This document shows positions 1 through 9,628 of a DNA stretch of 64,000 bases, piece after piece. Under the pieces are notes generated by a model. The model worked only from the letters and a program-made list of their open reading frames with translations. It was not told the DNA's origin and did no database searches. The position numbers and the translations under genes were made by a program. Numbering within the stretch: position 1 is the stretch's first letter; each line of letters starts with the position of its first letter. Source of the stretch: UBA3824 sp017541145. Lineage in GTDB: Bacteria > Bacteroidota > Bacteroidia > Bacteroidales > UBA3824. Where the stretch lies: positions 27,381 to 91,380 of the forward strand of contig CAMVLO010000009.1 in NCBI GenBank assembly GCA_947168365.1. The letters are read 5' to 3'.

Positions 1-1068
1 CGGCCTGTCGCTCTTGATTCTAAGATCAGAGAAACCCAAACCAGTTTTCTTAGCGTCAGCAGTATCAAAGTCGAGAAGGATATCATCGTAATAGTCAGAA
101 AGTTCGTCTTTGCTCATGCCGTTAACGAATTCGAGACGATCGGTGATAACTTGCTTAGCTTCGTTAGGAATAATATTTCCTGAAGTAAGAATAGTTTCGT
201 TGTCTTTCTGACCGAGGAAGAACACTCCTGAAGTACCGGCTGAATCGGCAGTACGGATACCGTGTTTGATAATATTCTGAAGCATTTCCACCATTACGTT
301 TGAAATCTTGATGGTGGTGAGCGGCATATTCATTCTTGACTTGATGATTGCGAGCAAACTCAAGAGGTTTTCCTGATTGAAGAAGCCGTTGAAATACAAC
401 AAAATATTTTCAGTGTTCATCTGTTGGTGCAGTTCTTTTACGCTTTCCAACGAACTATGTTTTCCATTACAGTTGACATCGCCGTATGTAGAATCAGTAG
501 GTATCAAAGTCTGAAGATAGAAATATGTATACTGATCGTTAAGATGTTCAAAACTATAAAGCAATTTGTTGCCCGACTTTCTTGACATCTCAATCAAACC
601 CAAACCGGCACCACCTTTGTCAGAAATATTACCGTTAGAAAGAATCTCACGGTGAAATTTCTTGAGTTCTTCGGGAGAAAGCGAGTTGATTACGTCAAGT
701 TTGGATTTTAGACTATCGATTTTGTCGTTGGCAACGATATTACCGGTAGAGATAAAATACTTATCGCCATTTTTTTGAATAGCGAATATGCCAGGATATT
801 CTTCAAATTCTTTGTCGTTGGCAATTTCTTCCTGATGGTGGGTGATGTTTTGTAAACCTTCCACCATGATGTAATAGATACGTTTCTGCAAAGTAGCTTG
901 AGCTTGGTGAGTTACTTTAGCAATACTTGTATCAGCCAAGTAAAGAATTTTCTTGGTAATGCTGTGATCGAAATAACCTCTGTAAACGTATTCAAAGTCG
1001 TTGTCGTTGATTCTTTGAAACAAAGGATATGCGATTTCAAAAAGATTTTGACCTGATTCCTGTGCCAT
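1..1068 (-). CDS. SiaB-like (DUF6272) protein with duplicated domain, partial (3' end beyond window)
   Basis: The frame is open from the ATG at 1068 to the left edge (356 codons, no stop), so the C-terminus is missing. I translated it directly. It contains two similar halves. Half 1 (about residues 40-185) has an N-box-like segment with E70, N74 and HH77-78 and a glycine box GGAGLGL at 152-158. Half 2 (about 230-356) has E261, N265, H269 and TGLGF at 342-346. The segments ISTGNI and LTSGNI also correspond. This pattern resembles the GHKL-type SiaB family kinases (DUF6272), which in Pseudomonas act with a PP2C phosphatase and a DUF1987 protein (SiaC). The gene lies 51 bases after ftsZ on the same strand, so it probably extends the dcw transcription unit. 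Family assignment is from memory of motifs; kinase activity is inference. Confidence 0.7.
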   Translation of the reverse strand, partial: MAQESGQNLFEIAYPLFQRINDNDFEYVYRGYFDHSITKKILYLADTSIAKVTHQAQATLQKRIYYIMVEGLQNITHHQEEIANDKEFEEYPGIFAIQKNGDKYFISTGNIVANDKIDSLKSKLDVINSLSPEELKKFHREILSNGNISDKGGAGLGLIEMSRKSGNKLLYSFEHLNDQYTYFYLQTLIPTDSTYGDVNCNGKHSSLESVKELHQQMNTENILLYFNGFFNQENLLSLLAIIKSRMNMPLTTIKISNVMVEMLQNIIKHGIRTADSAGTSGVFFLGQKDNETILTSGNIIPNEAKQVITDRLEFVNGMSKDELSDYYDDILLDFDTADAKKTGLGFSDLRIKSDRP

Positions 1069-1119
1069 AGTTATCGTTTGTTATTAATATCCTACCATTA
1101 TTGCAATAAAAATGCCAAT

Positions 1120-2577
1120 CTATTCCTCGTTTAAAGGGAATTTTTGATATTTAGCGTTATTATAATTTCCGCCATTGAGTTTGATTCCCTTGCGAATATA
1201 CGCCGGTGTATTCTCATATTCCTCAATGTTGCCGGTAGTAAGGTTGATTTTCTTGAATTGAGTTTCAGTAATAGTTGCGTGTGGCATTTCTTGCTGTTCT
1301 GATTGGTTGGTATCAACGTTTTGATCTTGCAAATCAGAATCGGCATCTGTATCAGAATCCAAATCGATGGTTTCGCCCACTTTTACAGTTGAACTGTCGT
1401 TCTTATCAACAAAATCAGAAGCATTTGCCGTTGATTTTACTTGAGAATCAGTTGTTTCACTATTATCTGATTGTAGAACTTCAGTTTCGTCTGCATTCTG
1501 ATTTTTTTTTGGAGTCTGATCAAGGAATTCCGATGTATTAACTTTGGGTTTGTAACCGCCGTGTTCATACGGATTCAAAATTTCCTGAGGATCGAAACCG
1601 GTTGCAATCAAAGTCACACAGATAGCCTCGCCGAGTGTCGGGTCAACAGAGTTACCCCAAATAAGGTCGGCATTAGCACCGGCAGCAGACTGGATAAATT
1701 CGTTGAGGAAGGCAAGCTCGTTAAGTGTAGTCTGATTTTCACCTGATGACACGTTGACAAGGATGTTCTTAGAACCTTGGATGTTGTTGTTATTAAGCAA
1801 CGGAGAGTTAAGAGCCTGCATGATAGCACGTTTAGCACGGTCTTCGCCTTCTGCTTTACCTGTACCCATCAAAGCCACGCCAGAGTTCTCCATTACCGTC
1901 TTCACATCGGCGAAATCGACGTTGACAGAACCTGTTACGGTGATAATCTCGGCAATACCTTTAGCCGCCATTGTCAAAACGTTGTCAGCGTTGGTAAATG
2001 CGTCTTGAATTGTCATCTCGCCGTACATCTCACGGATTTTCTCGTTGTCGATAACCAACAAAGAGTCAACATTATGCGATAATTCCTCAAGACCAGCAAG
2101 AGCTTGTTTTACACGTTTAGGACCTTCAAAACGGAAGGGAATTGTAACAATAGCAATTGTAAGAATTCCCATTTCTTTGGAAATCTTGGCAATTACCGGA
2201 GCAGCACCTGTACCGGTACCACCACCAAGTCCCGCCGTTACGAAAAGCATTTTTGTAGTATCGTTGTCAACAAGATGATTTTTGATATCATCAATACTTT
2301 CAGTAGCAGCTTGTTTACCGTGTTCAGGATTGTTACCAGCGCCCAAACCCTGTGTAAGAGATGCTCCAATCTGAATTTTTGTAGGAATAGGACTTGCAGC
2401 AAGAGCTTGATTGTCAGTATTAGCAATAATAAAGTCAACGTCTTTGATACCACATGCAAACATGTGATTGACAGCGTTGCCACCGCCTCCACCTACACCC
2501 AAAACTTTTATGATATTGTTCTTTTTCTCAAAATTGAAGCCTAAAGTATCATCGGCCGCTGTATCTAAATCAATCAT
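1120..2577 (-). CDS. ftsZ: Cell division protein FtsZ
   Basis: This is the tubulin-like GTPase that polymerises into the Z ring at midcell. The 485-residue product has the N-terminal nucleotide segment GVGGGGGNAVNHM (28-39) and the tubulin signature GGGTGTGAAP (about 116-125). After the globular core (about residue 335) comes a Ser/Asp/Glu/Gln-rich linker of more than 100 residues. It ends in a conserved C-terminal peptide TPAYIRKGIKL (about 457-467), the FtsA-binding tail in Bacteroidetes FtsZ proteins. It follows ftsA by 65 bases and is the last canonical dcw gene. The linker is long compared with E. coli FtsZ (383 residues in total), as is usual for this phylum. Confidence 0.98.
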   Translation of the reverse strand: MIDLDTAADDTLGFNFEKKNNIIKVLGVGGGGGNAVNHMFACGIKDVDFIIANTDNQALAASPIPTKIQIGASLTQGLGAGNNPEHGKQAATESIDDIKNHLVDNDTTKMLFVTAGLGGGTGTGAAPVIAKISKEMGILTIAIVTIPFRFEGPKRVKQALAGLEELSHNVDSLLVIDNEKIREMYGEMTIQDAFTNADNVLTMAAKGIAEIITVTGSVNVDFADVKTVMENSGVALMGTGKAEGEDRAKRAIMQALNSPLLNNNNIQGSKNILVNVSSGENQTTLNELAFLNEFIQSAAGANADLIWGNSVDPTLGEAICVTLIATGFDPQEILNPYEHGGYKPKVNTSEFLDQTPKKNQNADETEVLQSDNSETTDSQVKSTANASDFVDKNDSSTVKVGETIDLDSDTDADSDLQDQNVDTNQSEQQEMPHATITETQFKKINLTTGNIEEYENTPAYIRKGIKLNGGNYNNAKYQKFPLNEE

Positions 2578-2642
2578 GATGTTCTAAGTTTAGAGTCTGT
2601 TAAGTATTTTTCAAACTAAGTAAATATTATTGGTATAGATAA

Positions 2643-3992
2643 TTACATCTTGGTATCTTCCGGATCTTCCAAAAACTCAGACGCCCATTTCTTGAAACGA
2701 TTGAAAAAACCGCTTTTCTTGGACTGAGTTTTAGTCTCTTGAGTTTTCTTACCCGTCTGAGGTTTGGCATTTCCGTTCAGATTGGTATTAACGGCAGCTT
2801 CAACTTTTTCGTTTTTAAGTTTTTCCTGCTGCTGTTTTACATACACTTCCAAATATTCAAAACCTTTTATCAACAAACCGGCAGCAGTAGAATACTGAGG
2901 GTTGAGAAAATCGGCAGTTGTTGGAATTATATTTTTAGGAGTTCCGATTCTAACATCCATACCAAGTCGGAATTTTACATATTGAGTAATGCTATTGAGC
3001 AAAGCACCACCACCTGTAATCACGATACCGGCAGAGAGTTTTTTAGAAAACCCTGCTTCATCAAGTTGATATGCAATACCTCCCAAAATCTCATCGAATC
3101 TGGCATTAATAACATTAGCAAGATCTGTAAAAGAAACTTCTTTGGTATTTCGACCGTTGATACCTTTCAGGGTAGCGATACGGTTAGAAAATTCAGACAA
3201 CGACAAAGCAGAGCCGAACTGAACTTTCAATTGTTCTGCCTGACGAGCTAATATTGAAAATGCTTGCTTGATATCGTTAGTAATAGAATTACCTCCAAAA
3301 GGTACAAAAGAAGTAGTTCTCAGTACTTTCTCTTGATATACAGCAATATCCGTAGTACCTGCACCAATATCAAACACCATAACACCGCCCTCTTTTTCAT
3401 CATCGTCGAGAACGGCATCGGCGCTGGCTATTGGTTCAAGTATCACTTTTATAATATTGAGACCTGTAATATTGATGGCTTGACGCAAATTGGCAATAGA
3501 AGTAGCATCGCCCACAGCTACATAGAAAGTTCCTTCCAACTTCTTGCAGTTGCAACCGACAGGATTGAGTCCGACGGAATGCCCGTCAACACTAAAATTC
3601 TGAGGAATCACGTGAATAATTTCTTCACCCGGTTCCTTGTTGATAGAATACACCTCTTGCGTAAGCTGATCAACATCAGCTTGAGTAATCAAGTTATTTA
3701 CGATAAATTTAGAATGAGAGTATACCACACCTCTCACGTTTTGACCCGCAATTCCGACAAAAACATTCTTGAAATCCACATTGACAGCAGCTTTACATTT
3801 AGCAACAGCTTTGTTGATAGCAGCAGCAACATAACCAACGTTTTGAACCGAGCCATGGGTAACGCCATTAGATTCGGCTTCCCCATAACCAAGAACCGTG
3901 ATTTTGCCTAATTCATCTTTTTTGCCGGCGATTGCAACTATTTTTGATGTTCCAATATCAATCGCAGCAACAATTTGATTTGTCGTAGTCAT
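2643..3992 (-). CDS. ftsA: Cell division protein FtsA
   Basis: FtsA is an actin-fold ATPase that anchors FtsZ to the membrane. The 449-residue protein opens with the phosphate-1 motif AAIDIGTSKIVAIAG, has a second phosphate motif VFDIGAGTTDIAVYQ near residue 210 and the adenosine motif ITGGGALLN near residue 330. After a Lys/Gln/Thr-rich linker, the C-terminus carries an amphipathic segment FFNRFKKWASEFLED, the expected membrane-targeting helix. It sits between ftsQ (37 bases upstream) and ftsZ. Length and motif order match the family. Confidence 0.97.
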   Translation of the reverse strand: MTTTNQIVAAIDIGTSKIVAIAGKKDELGKITVLGYGEAESNGVTHGSVQNVGYVAAAINKAVAKCKAAVNVDFKNVFVGIAGQNVRGVVYSHSKFIVNNLITQADVDQLTQEVYSINKEPGEEIIHVIPQNFSVDGHSVGLNPVGCNCKKLEGTFYVAVGDATSIANLRQAINITGLNIIKVILEPIASADAVLDDDEKEGGVMVFDIGAGTTDIAVYQEKVLRTTSFVPFGGNSITNDIKQAFSILARQAEQLKVQFGSALSLSEFSNRIATLKGINGRNTKEVSFTDLANVINARFDEILGGIAYQLDEAGFSKKLSAGIVITGGGALLNSITQYVKFRLGMDVRIGTPKNIIPTTADFLNPQYSTAAGLLIKGFEYLEVYVKQQQEKLKNEKVEAAVNTNLNGNAKPQTGKKTQETKTQSKKSGFFNRFKKWASEFLEDPEDTKM

Positions 3993-4029
3993 GCCAATTA
4001 CCTTTTGAAAATTCTAATTGTTTCTTATA

Positions 4030-4818
4030 TCAAAAACGCTTGCAGACGATTTGATTTTTGTATTTTACAGATATGAGTTTGTATGTATTCCAACCGGTTT
4101 TTCTCATACCTTGAAAATAAAACTCTTTGAGAATATACATCTTACGATCGTAATCCTCGATAGTACCCAACGCAAGAATCTGAGGTCCAAGCATCGGAAC
4201 GAGTTCATACTCACCCAAATTGTTTACATAAATCTGTTCAATCTGGTCACGCCAGAAATCATCTTTCTGTATTAATTGTGCCAATTTAAACAAATCGGCT
4301 GTAGTCTTATTTTTTTTTTCAGTTAAATCAACTTTGTAAATCTGACCTTTTGAAAAGTCAAATTTTTCTTTGATATTTCCGTTGGCAACTATCACCAACG
4401 ACGAATACCTGTCGGATGTCGGGAAAATCATGCCGTCGCTGTCGATATAATATTCCTGCCCTTCACGATTGATAATCATAAGTACAGGATATCGCTGAAC
4501 AACATCAACTTTCAGTTTTCCTGATATCGTTTTGTATATTGAAGCATGTCTTATAAACGGATGCGATGTAAGCCTCTGTTCTATAAGATTGATGTTAATA
4601 CTATCAAGAGCGTGACCAAGTACATCATCGGGCTGATCCTGATAAACAAGGTCAAGAACCATATTCTGGTCGATGAACTTTGTCTCAGAAGAATCGATAA
4701 TACTAATATCAATGGAAGTACAAAGTGTTGTGTGAAATTTGCTCATGGTCATGTACATAACCACCATCAACAAAATCACCAACGCGATTTTCCATACTTT
4801 ACGCTTCGATATTTTCAT
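4030..4818 (-). CDS. ftsQ: Cell division protein FtsQ
   Basis: Single-pass divisome protein of 262 residues: a short basic cytoplasmic N-terminus, one membrane segment (about residues 10-28, WKIALVILLMVVMYMTM), then a periplasmic part with a POTRA-like region (about 45-120) and the FtsQ domain. FtsQ links early and late divisome proteins. Sequence conservation of FtsQ is low, so the call rests on the topology, the size and the position between murC (25 bases) and ftsA, which is the standard Bacteroidetes order. Confidence 0.9.
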   Translation of the reverse strand: MKISKRKVWKIALVILLMVVMYMTMSKFHTTLCTSIDISIIDSSETKFIDQNMVLDLVYQDQPDDVLGHALDSININLIEQRLTSHPFIRHASIYKTISGKLKVDVVQRYPVLMIINREGQEYYIDSDGMIFPTSDRYSSLVIVANGNIKEKFDFSKGQIYKVDLTEKKNKTTADLFKLAQLIQKDDFWRDQIEQIYVNNLGEYELVPMLGPQILALGTIEDYDRKMYILKEFYFQGMRKTGWNTYKLISVKYKNQIVCKRF

Positions 4819-4843
4819 TCTTCAAGTTTTACCAAACGATATA

Positions 4844-6250
4844 TTATCTGCTTTGCAACAATTCTGTTACAGGCTGAATAAGCTTATCAACACTACCGGC
4901 ACCTAATGTAAGAAGTACTTGTACATCAAGTTCTTTGATTTTCAGAATGATATGTTCGGTATCACTGATGAGAAATGTATTTTTGTTTTTCATCAGACCG
5001 GCTATCATCTTGGAATCAACACCCGGTATTGGTTTTTCTCTTGCCGGATAAATATCCATGAGAATTACCTCATCAAGCAAATCAAGCGACTTTGCAAAAT
5101 CTGTTGCGAAATCTCTTGTACGTGTATACAAATGCGGCTGAAAAATTCCAGTGATTTTCTTTTCAGGGAAAAGTTCTCTCACTGAATTTATTGTAGCCGA
5201 AAGCTCTTTAGGATGATGTGCATAATCATCGATGTAAACAACATTTTCGTTTTGCACATGAAAATCCAATCTGCGCTTTACGCCTTTGAAAGTAGCCACG
5301 CCTTCTTTAATAGAATCGTTGTCGATACCGGCAGATTGCGCAGCTGCAACACACGCCATTGTATTTTCAACATTTACTCTGCCTCTGGCTCCTATTGTAA
5401 TATCTTTGATAAGACCATAAGGAGTCATAGCATCAATTGTGTAAGTTCCGTTTTCGAGTCGGATGTTTTCCGCATAATAATCGGCACCCTTGTCGTTATC
5501 GGAATATGTAAGCTTTTTAATATCTTTGGTATTGATAATATCTTCAATTTTTTTGTTGACAATTACCACGCCGTCTTTTTTACCTTTTTGAGCAAACTTG
5601 TTGAAAGTATCAATCAAATCAGCTCTGTCTTTGTAGATGTCCAAATGGTCTTCATCCACATAGGTAATAACAGTAACATTAGGAGTCAACCACAAAAAAG
5701 ACCTGTCAAACTCGTCAGCCTCAGCCACAAGGAGAGTTTTAGAGCTTTCAAAGTCTGAATGTTTCTTCGGCATCATCAAGTTGCTGTTGATGTTCTTGGA
5801 AATACCTCCAAGAAATGCGAAGTTATCTTTTCCGGCGCAATGCAAAATATTGGCAATCACACTGGAAGTAGTGGTTTTGCCATGAGTACCAGAAACCGCA
5901 ATTGTAGTATAATTGTCGGATATCATACCCAAAACTCTTGCACGCTTCAACATAAAATATCTGTTGCCGGCGAAGTATCCGAATATTTTGTTAACAGTAG
6001 GAACAGCAGGTGTAAAAACTACCATAGTTTTGTCCTGTTCTGCCATACACTGCATCGGAATCAATGAGATGTCATCGTTGTAAACTATCTTGATTCCTTC
6101 ATTTTCAAGTTGTTGGGTAAGTTCGGATTTTGTTAAATCATAACCGAACACGTTTTTTCCCAATGAATTGAAGTAACGAGCTAACGCGCTCATTCCAATT
6201 CCGCCTATACCTAAAAAATATACGTTGTTGATTTTGTCAAAATGATTCAT
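4844..6250 (-). CDS. murC: UDP-N-acetylmuramate--L-alanine ligase MurC
   Basis: This Mur ligase adds L-alanine to UDP-MurNAc in the cytoplasm using ATP. The N-terminal domain has VYFLGIGGIGMSALA, the P-loop is GTHGKTTTSS (near residue 120), and the central domain has the EADEFDRSFL and DEDHLDIY motifs. The frame extends two codons upstream to a TTG at 6256, but the ATG at 6250 gives the standard N-terminus MNHFDKI, so I chose it (468 residues). It lies between the lipoprotein gene and ftsQ in the dcw cluster. Confidence 0.96.
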   Translation of the reverse strand: MNHFDKINNVYFLGIGGIGMSALARYFNSLGKNVFGYDLTKSELTQQLENEGIKIVYNDDISLIPMQCMAEQDKTMVVFTPAVPTVNKIFGYFAGNRYFMLKRARVLGMISDNYTTIAVSGTHGKTTTSSVIANILHCAGKDNFAFLGGISKNINSNLMMPKKHSDFESSKTLLVAEADEFDRSFLWLTPNVTVITYVDEDHLDIYKDRADLIDTFNKFAQKGKKDGVVIVNKKIEDIINTKDIKKLTYSDNDKGADYYAENIRLENGTYTIDAMTPYGLIKDITIGARGRVNVENTMACVAAAQSAGIDNDSIKEGVATFKGVKRRLDFHVQNENVVYIDDYAHHPKELSATINSVRELFPEKKITGIFQPHLYTRTRDFATDFAKSLDLLDEVILMDIYPAREKPIPGVDSKMIAGLMKNKNTFLISDTEHIILKIKELDVQVLLTLGAGSVDKLIQPVTELLQSR

Positions 6251-6307
6251 TTTCAACTAAAATCACAAAAAAATTATATAAATACTAACAATTAATTATA
6301 AAAAAAC

Positions 6308-7210
6308 TTATTCATTTGCAGTCGAGACATTGTTGATATTACCAATCAAAACATCTACTCTATTTAGCAAATTCAAGACAGTAGTTTTGTCGCATCTGTC
6401 TTTTTTGAGTTCGTCAGTTGCTGAATGCAAGCACTGAAGAGCCGAAGTGATGTTGCTGGTTTTATTCAAAAATGTCAAAAGTTGATTGCGACGCTCTTTC
6501 AAAAGATTGAGCTTATATGCTTCAACCAAATTATGTTTGCCTTCGTATGGTTGGAAAACATATTTAGAGAGTTTTTCTTCGTTGAAAGATGATTCCGGAA
6601 TAGAAGCGAGAGTATTCTGGTAATCAATGAAAGACTGATTCAAATTTGCACTCCAAGTTTTGATATCATCGCTCCAAATTTCTTCCAATGCCAAAAACAA
6701 GCAAGACATTACAGCGCTTTCGCTATAACGTTTGGAATTGATATGCGATTTAACAACTTTAACAGTTTGTAATGCAACTGAATCACCAAGAGTAGAATAG
6801 TAAGATGTGATGTTGTTACAGCATTTAGAAAACGCGTCTTGTTTACCGGTAAAACCGTTGTCAGCCAACACTGCATATTCCGAAGCCACTTGCTTGTAAA
6901 GATAAAGTAACTGCAATTTTACTTGCATCGAATCGTTTACAAGACCAACATGCGGATAATCGATATCAGAATTAGCTAAAATACCACTGACAGCATTTTC
7001 AAATTCGCTATCAAATGTAAGATTATCAACCTCTTGATATGCCTTAACTATAACATCGACAACCAATGATGTCTTTTCAGCCAAAGTGGTCTCAAGCTTC
7101 GATTTTGATGTAGTAAAAGTATCGGTCAAAGAAGAATCTGAACAACTTTGAACGAACAATGCAGCCACAAATGCAGCTACAGAGTATATTAGTATTTTTG
7201 CGCGTTTCAT
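6308..7210 (-). CDS. Lipoprotein of unknown function inside the dcw cluster
   Basis: Not recognised. The 300-residue product starts with a lipoprotein signal: basic MKRAK, a hydrophobic stretch, and a lipobox VQSC with Cys23. The rest is soluble and predicted helical, rich in Leu, Asn, Ser and Lys, with no catalytic motif that I recognise. It lies between murG and murC, where Bacteroidetes dcw clusters normally have nothing. It is separated from both by about 60 bases, and it has its own promoter inside the 3' end of murG (7259-7286). The surface or periplasmic location and the neighbours suggest an envelope role, but that is inference only. Confidence 0.85.
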   Translation of the reverse strand: MKRAKILIYSVAAFVAALFVQSCSDSSLTDTFTTSKSKLETTLAEKTSLVVDVIVKAYQEVDNLTFDSEFENAVSGILANSDIDYPHVGLVNDSMQVKLQLLYLYKQVASEYAVLADNGFTGKQDAFSKCCNNITSYYSTLGDSVALQTVKVVKSHINSKRYSESAVMSCLFLALEEIWSDDIKTWSANLNQSFIDYQNTLASIPESSFNEEKLSKYVFQPYEGKHNLVEAYKLNLLKERRNQLLTFLNKTSNITSALQCLHSATDELKKDRCDKTTVLNLLNRVDVLIGNINNVSTANE

Positions 7211-7258
7211 ATTTTTACAAAATTTTACAGCGTAAAAGTAAATATTTTTTTTTGTTTA

Positions 7259-7286
7259 CAAAAATATGCAATTATTTTTTTATCAA
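7259..7286 (-). promoter_or_regulatory. Bacteroidetes-type promoter for the dcw lipoprotein
   Basis: On the minus strand TTG (7286-7284) is followed by 17 bases and TATTTTTG (7266-7259), a match to the TTG-N17-23-TAnnTTTG consensus. It overlaps the end of murG and would start transcription about 40 bases before the lipoprotein ATG at 7210. Confidence 0.6.
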
Positions 7287-8366
7287 TTTTAATATTTCTC
7301 CTGCAATTATCTCAGCTGAATTGGGAATAGCAAGTTTTGAAATATTATTAGAAAAAATATTACGTTTTTCCTTGTTGTTTACCAACTCTAATACAGTTTC
7401 AAAAAATTTTTCCTCGGCTTCATTATCTTTAAGCATCTCGGCAGCATTTTCGTTTACCAAAGCCATTGCATTCTTAGTTTGGTGATCTTCAGCGACATTG
7501 GGCGAGGGTATGAAAATCACCGGCTTTTTTGCAAGACATAATTCTGATACCGACAAAGCTCCCGATCTTGAAACTACAACGTCAGCAACTGTATAAGCCA
7601 AATCCATACGTTTTACAAAAGCCATTGCATGGATATCAGGACAATTTTTTGTTGACATCTGTTTTTCAATATCATCGTAATAATATTTTCCCGTTTGCCA
7701 TATTAACTGTACATTGGATTTCTGAAGTTTTTCAACACAAGCCATGATACTTTTGTTGATAGTCCCGGCTCCAAGACTTCCTCCAATAGACAATATCGTA
7801 AGTTTTTCCGGATTAAGCTTAAAAAAGTTAACGGCTTCTTCTCTTGTTGATGTATTGTTAACAATATCAGCACGAACCGGATTTCCTGTAAAAACAATTT
7901 TGTCAGCATCAAAATACTTGTCCATATTGCGATAAGCAGTAAAAATCTTAACCGCTTTTTTTGCAAGTATCTGATTAGTAACTCCGGCATGAGAATTTTG
8001 TTCCTGAAGTACAATCGGGATTCCGGCTTTGGAAGCAGCTCTCAAAATCGGTCCACTTGCATATCCGCCAACACCTACAGCAATATCAGGACGAAAATCC
8101 TTGATTATTTTTTTGGCTTTTATCATGCACGACATCAATTTGAACGGCAACGTAATATTCTTAAAAAGATGTTTACGTTGGAAACCCGCAGCCGGCAAAC
8201 CAATAATTTTGAATCCTGCAGCCGGAACTTTTTCCATCTCAATTTTGTCTTTCGCACCTACAAAAAGGATGTCGATACTCTCATCTATTTTTCTCAGTGC
8301 TTGAGCAATTGCGATAGCGGGGAAAACATGTCCGCCGGTTCCGCCACCTCCGATTAAAACTTTCAT
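7272..8366 (-). CDS. murG: MurG, lipid II synthase
   Basis: MurG transfers GlcNAc from UDP-GlcNAc to lipid I on the inner membrane face, giving lipid II. The 364-residue GT28 protein starts with the glycine loop IGGGGTGGHVFPAIAIAQA. A second glycine loop, LSIGGSLGAGTIN, is near residue 190. The donor-site region SRSGALSVSEL and the segment FIPSPNVAEDHQTKNA follow, both typical of MurG. It follows ftsW (43-base gap). The length is normal. Confidence 0.97.
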   Translation of the reverse strand: MKVLIGGGGTGGHVFPAIAIAQALRKIDESIDILFVGAKDKIEMEKVPAAGFKIIGLPAAGFQRKHLFKNITLPFKLMSCMIKAKKIIKDFRPDIAVGVGGYASGPILRAASKAGIPIVLQEQNSHAGVTNQILAKKAVKIFTAYRNMDKYFDADKIVFTGNPVRADIVNNTSTREEAVNFFKLNPEKLTILSIGGSLGAGTINKSIMACVEKLQKSNVQLIWQTGKYYYDDIEKQMSTKNCPDIHAMAFVKRMDLAYTVADVVVSRSGALSVSELCLAKKPVIFIPSPNVAEDHQTKNAMALVNENAAEMLKDNEAEEKFFETVLELVNNKEKRNIFSNNISKLAIPNSAEIIAGEILKLIKK

Positions 8367-8409
8367 AATCCGAATTATATTGTTTTTACTAAAAAATATA
8401 CTTTATCAA

Positions 8410-9612
8410 CTATCCTGCAATAAACGGATAATCAGTAATTTCTTCCACATTTTGTTCTTCTTCAATTTCTTCCACAAGTTCTTTCTTGCCGGCATATCTC
8501 GAGATGTTGAGAATAATTCCGACCGAAATCGATGTAAAAATAATTGAAGTACCACCCATACTAACAAATGGTAACGGCTGACCTGTTACAGGCGTGATAT
8601 TCACAGCAACCAACATGTTGGCAAGAGCTTGGAAAATTATATTAAGCGACAATCCCAACGACAAAAACATCGGGAACGCCCGCTCGGAATTTCGTATGGT
8701 ATACAAACACCTATAGAAAAAAATCAAGTAAAATATCATAACACCCAAACCGCCAATCAATCCGTACTCTTCACAAATGATTGAAAATATAAAATCGGAA
8801 TACGGATGCGGCAAAGAGTTACGCTGAACACTTCCGCCCGGACCAACACCTGTTAATCCGCCACGTGCTACTGCAATTTTGGATTGTTCTGCCTGATAAT
8901 TTGATTCCCGACTCGATTCGCTATCGGACGACATAAATGTTTCTACACGACTTTTCCATGTATCAACACGAGAATGGAAACCCAAAAGTGATGCAAATAA
9001 TATCAACAAAATACCTGCACCGATACAAATTCCAATTCCGGCAAAAATCCATTTTATTTTGACTCTTGCTATAAATAATACAAACAAAGAGGTAAAACCT
9101 ACCAAAAATGCGGTAGAAAAATTACCGAGAAGTATTAATCCGCAAACTCCAACAATCGCTATCAAACATTTTTTGAACCCGGCAAACAACTGTTCCTCAG
9201 AATCTTGTGACACGGAAAGAACTTTTGCCAAATACAACATCAAACTTACCTTTGCCAAATCGGAAGTTTGAAACGAGATTCCGGTTAAAGGTATTGTAAA
9301 CCAACGTTTTGCATCGTTAGTAGATGATTCAAACAATGTAAGGAACAACAAGCCCAACGAAACCCATAATAATGGTCGCGCTAATTTGAAATAAAATTTG
9401 TAAGAAAGACGACTTGTGAAATACATCACAAAAAATCCAACTACAATAAAAATGAAATGTTTGAAAATATAATAAACCGTGTTGCCGCCTTGATATTTGT
9501 AGGCAAGCATCGACGTGGAACTATACACAGCTGCAAGACTTACGAATGTTAATACAAACACCGTAAACCAAATAGTGCGATCTCCTTTTAGTAAATTAAA
9601 AAAACTTTTCAT
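8410..9612 (-). CDS. ftsW: FtsW, SEDS peptidoglycan glycosyltransferase
   Basis: A polytopic SEDS protein (400 residues, about ten hydrophobic segments) that polymerises glycan strands at the septum together with the transpeptidase FtsI encoded in the same cluster. Visible family marks are the polar segment after TM1-2, the motif KIAVARGGLTGVGPGGS with the Gly-rich loop, DFIFSIICEEYGLIGG near residue 275, and the C-terminal TGQPLPFVSMGGTSI. It lies 16 bases after murD. The C-terminal tail is acidic (VEEIEEEQNVEEI). Confidence 0.96.
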   Translation of the reverse strand: MKSFFNLLKGDRTIWFTVFVLTFVSLAAVYSSTSMLAYKYQGGNTVYYIFKHFIFIVVGFFVMYFTSRLSYKFYFKLARPLLWVSLGLLFLTLFESSTNDAKRWFTIPLTGISFQTSDLAKVSLMLYLAKVLSVSQDSEEQLFAGFKKCLIAIVGVCGLILLGNFSTAFLVGFTSLFVLFIARVKIKWIFAGIGICIGAGILLILFASLLGFHSRVDTWKSRVETFMSSDSESSRESNYQAEQSKIAVARGGLTGVGPGGSVQRNSLPHPYSDFIFSIICEEYGLIGGLGVMIFYLIFFYRCLYTIRNSERAFPMFLSLGLSLNIIFQALANMLVAVNITPVTGQPLPFVSMGGTSIIFTSISVGIILNISRYAGKKELVEEIEEEQNVEEITDYPFIAG

Positions 9613-9628
9613 TTTTCATTACAAAAAA

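Noticed and set aside
2739..3251. Long open frames opposite ftsA, metH and the GH2 gene
   Set aside because: They are antisense shadows of well-supported genes, with no family motifs or sensible starts.
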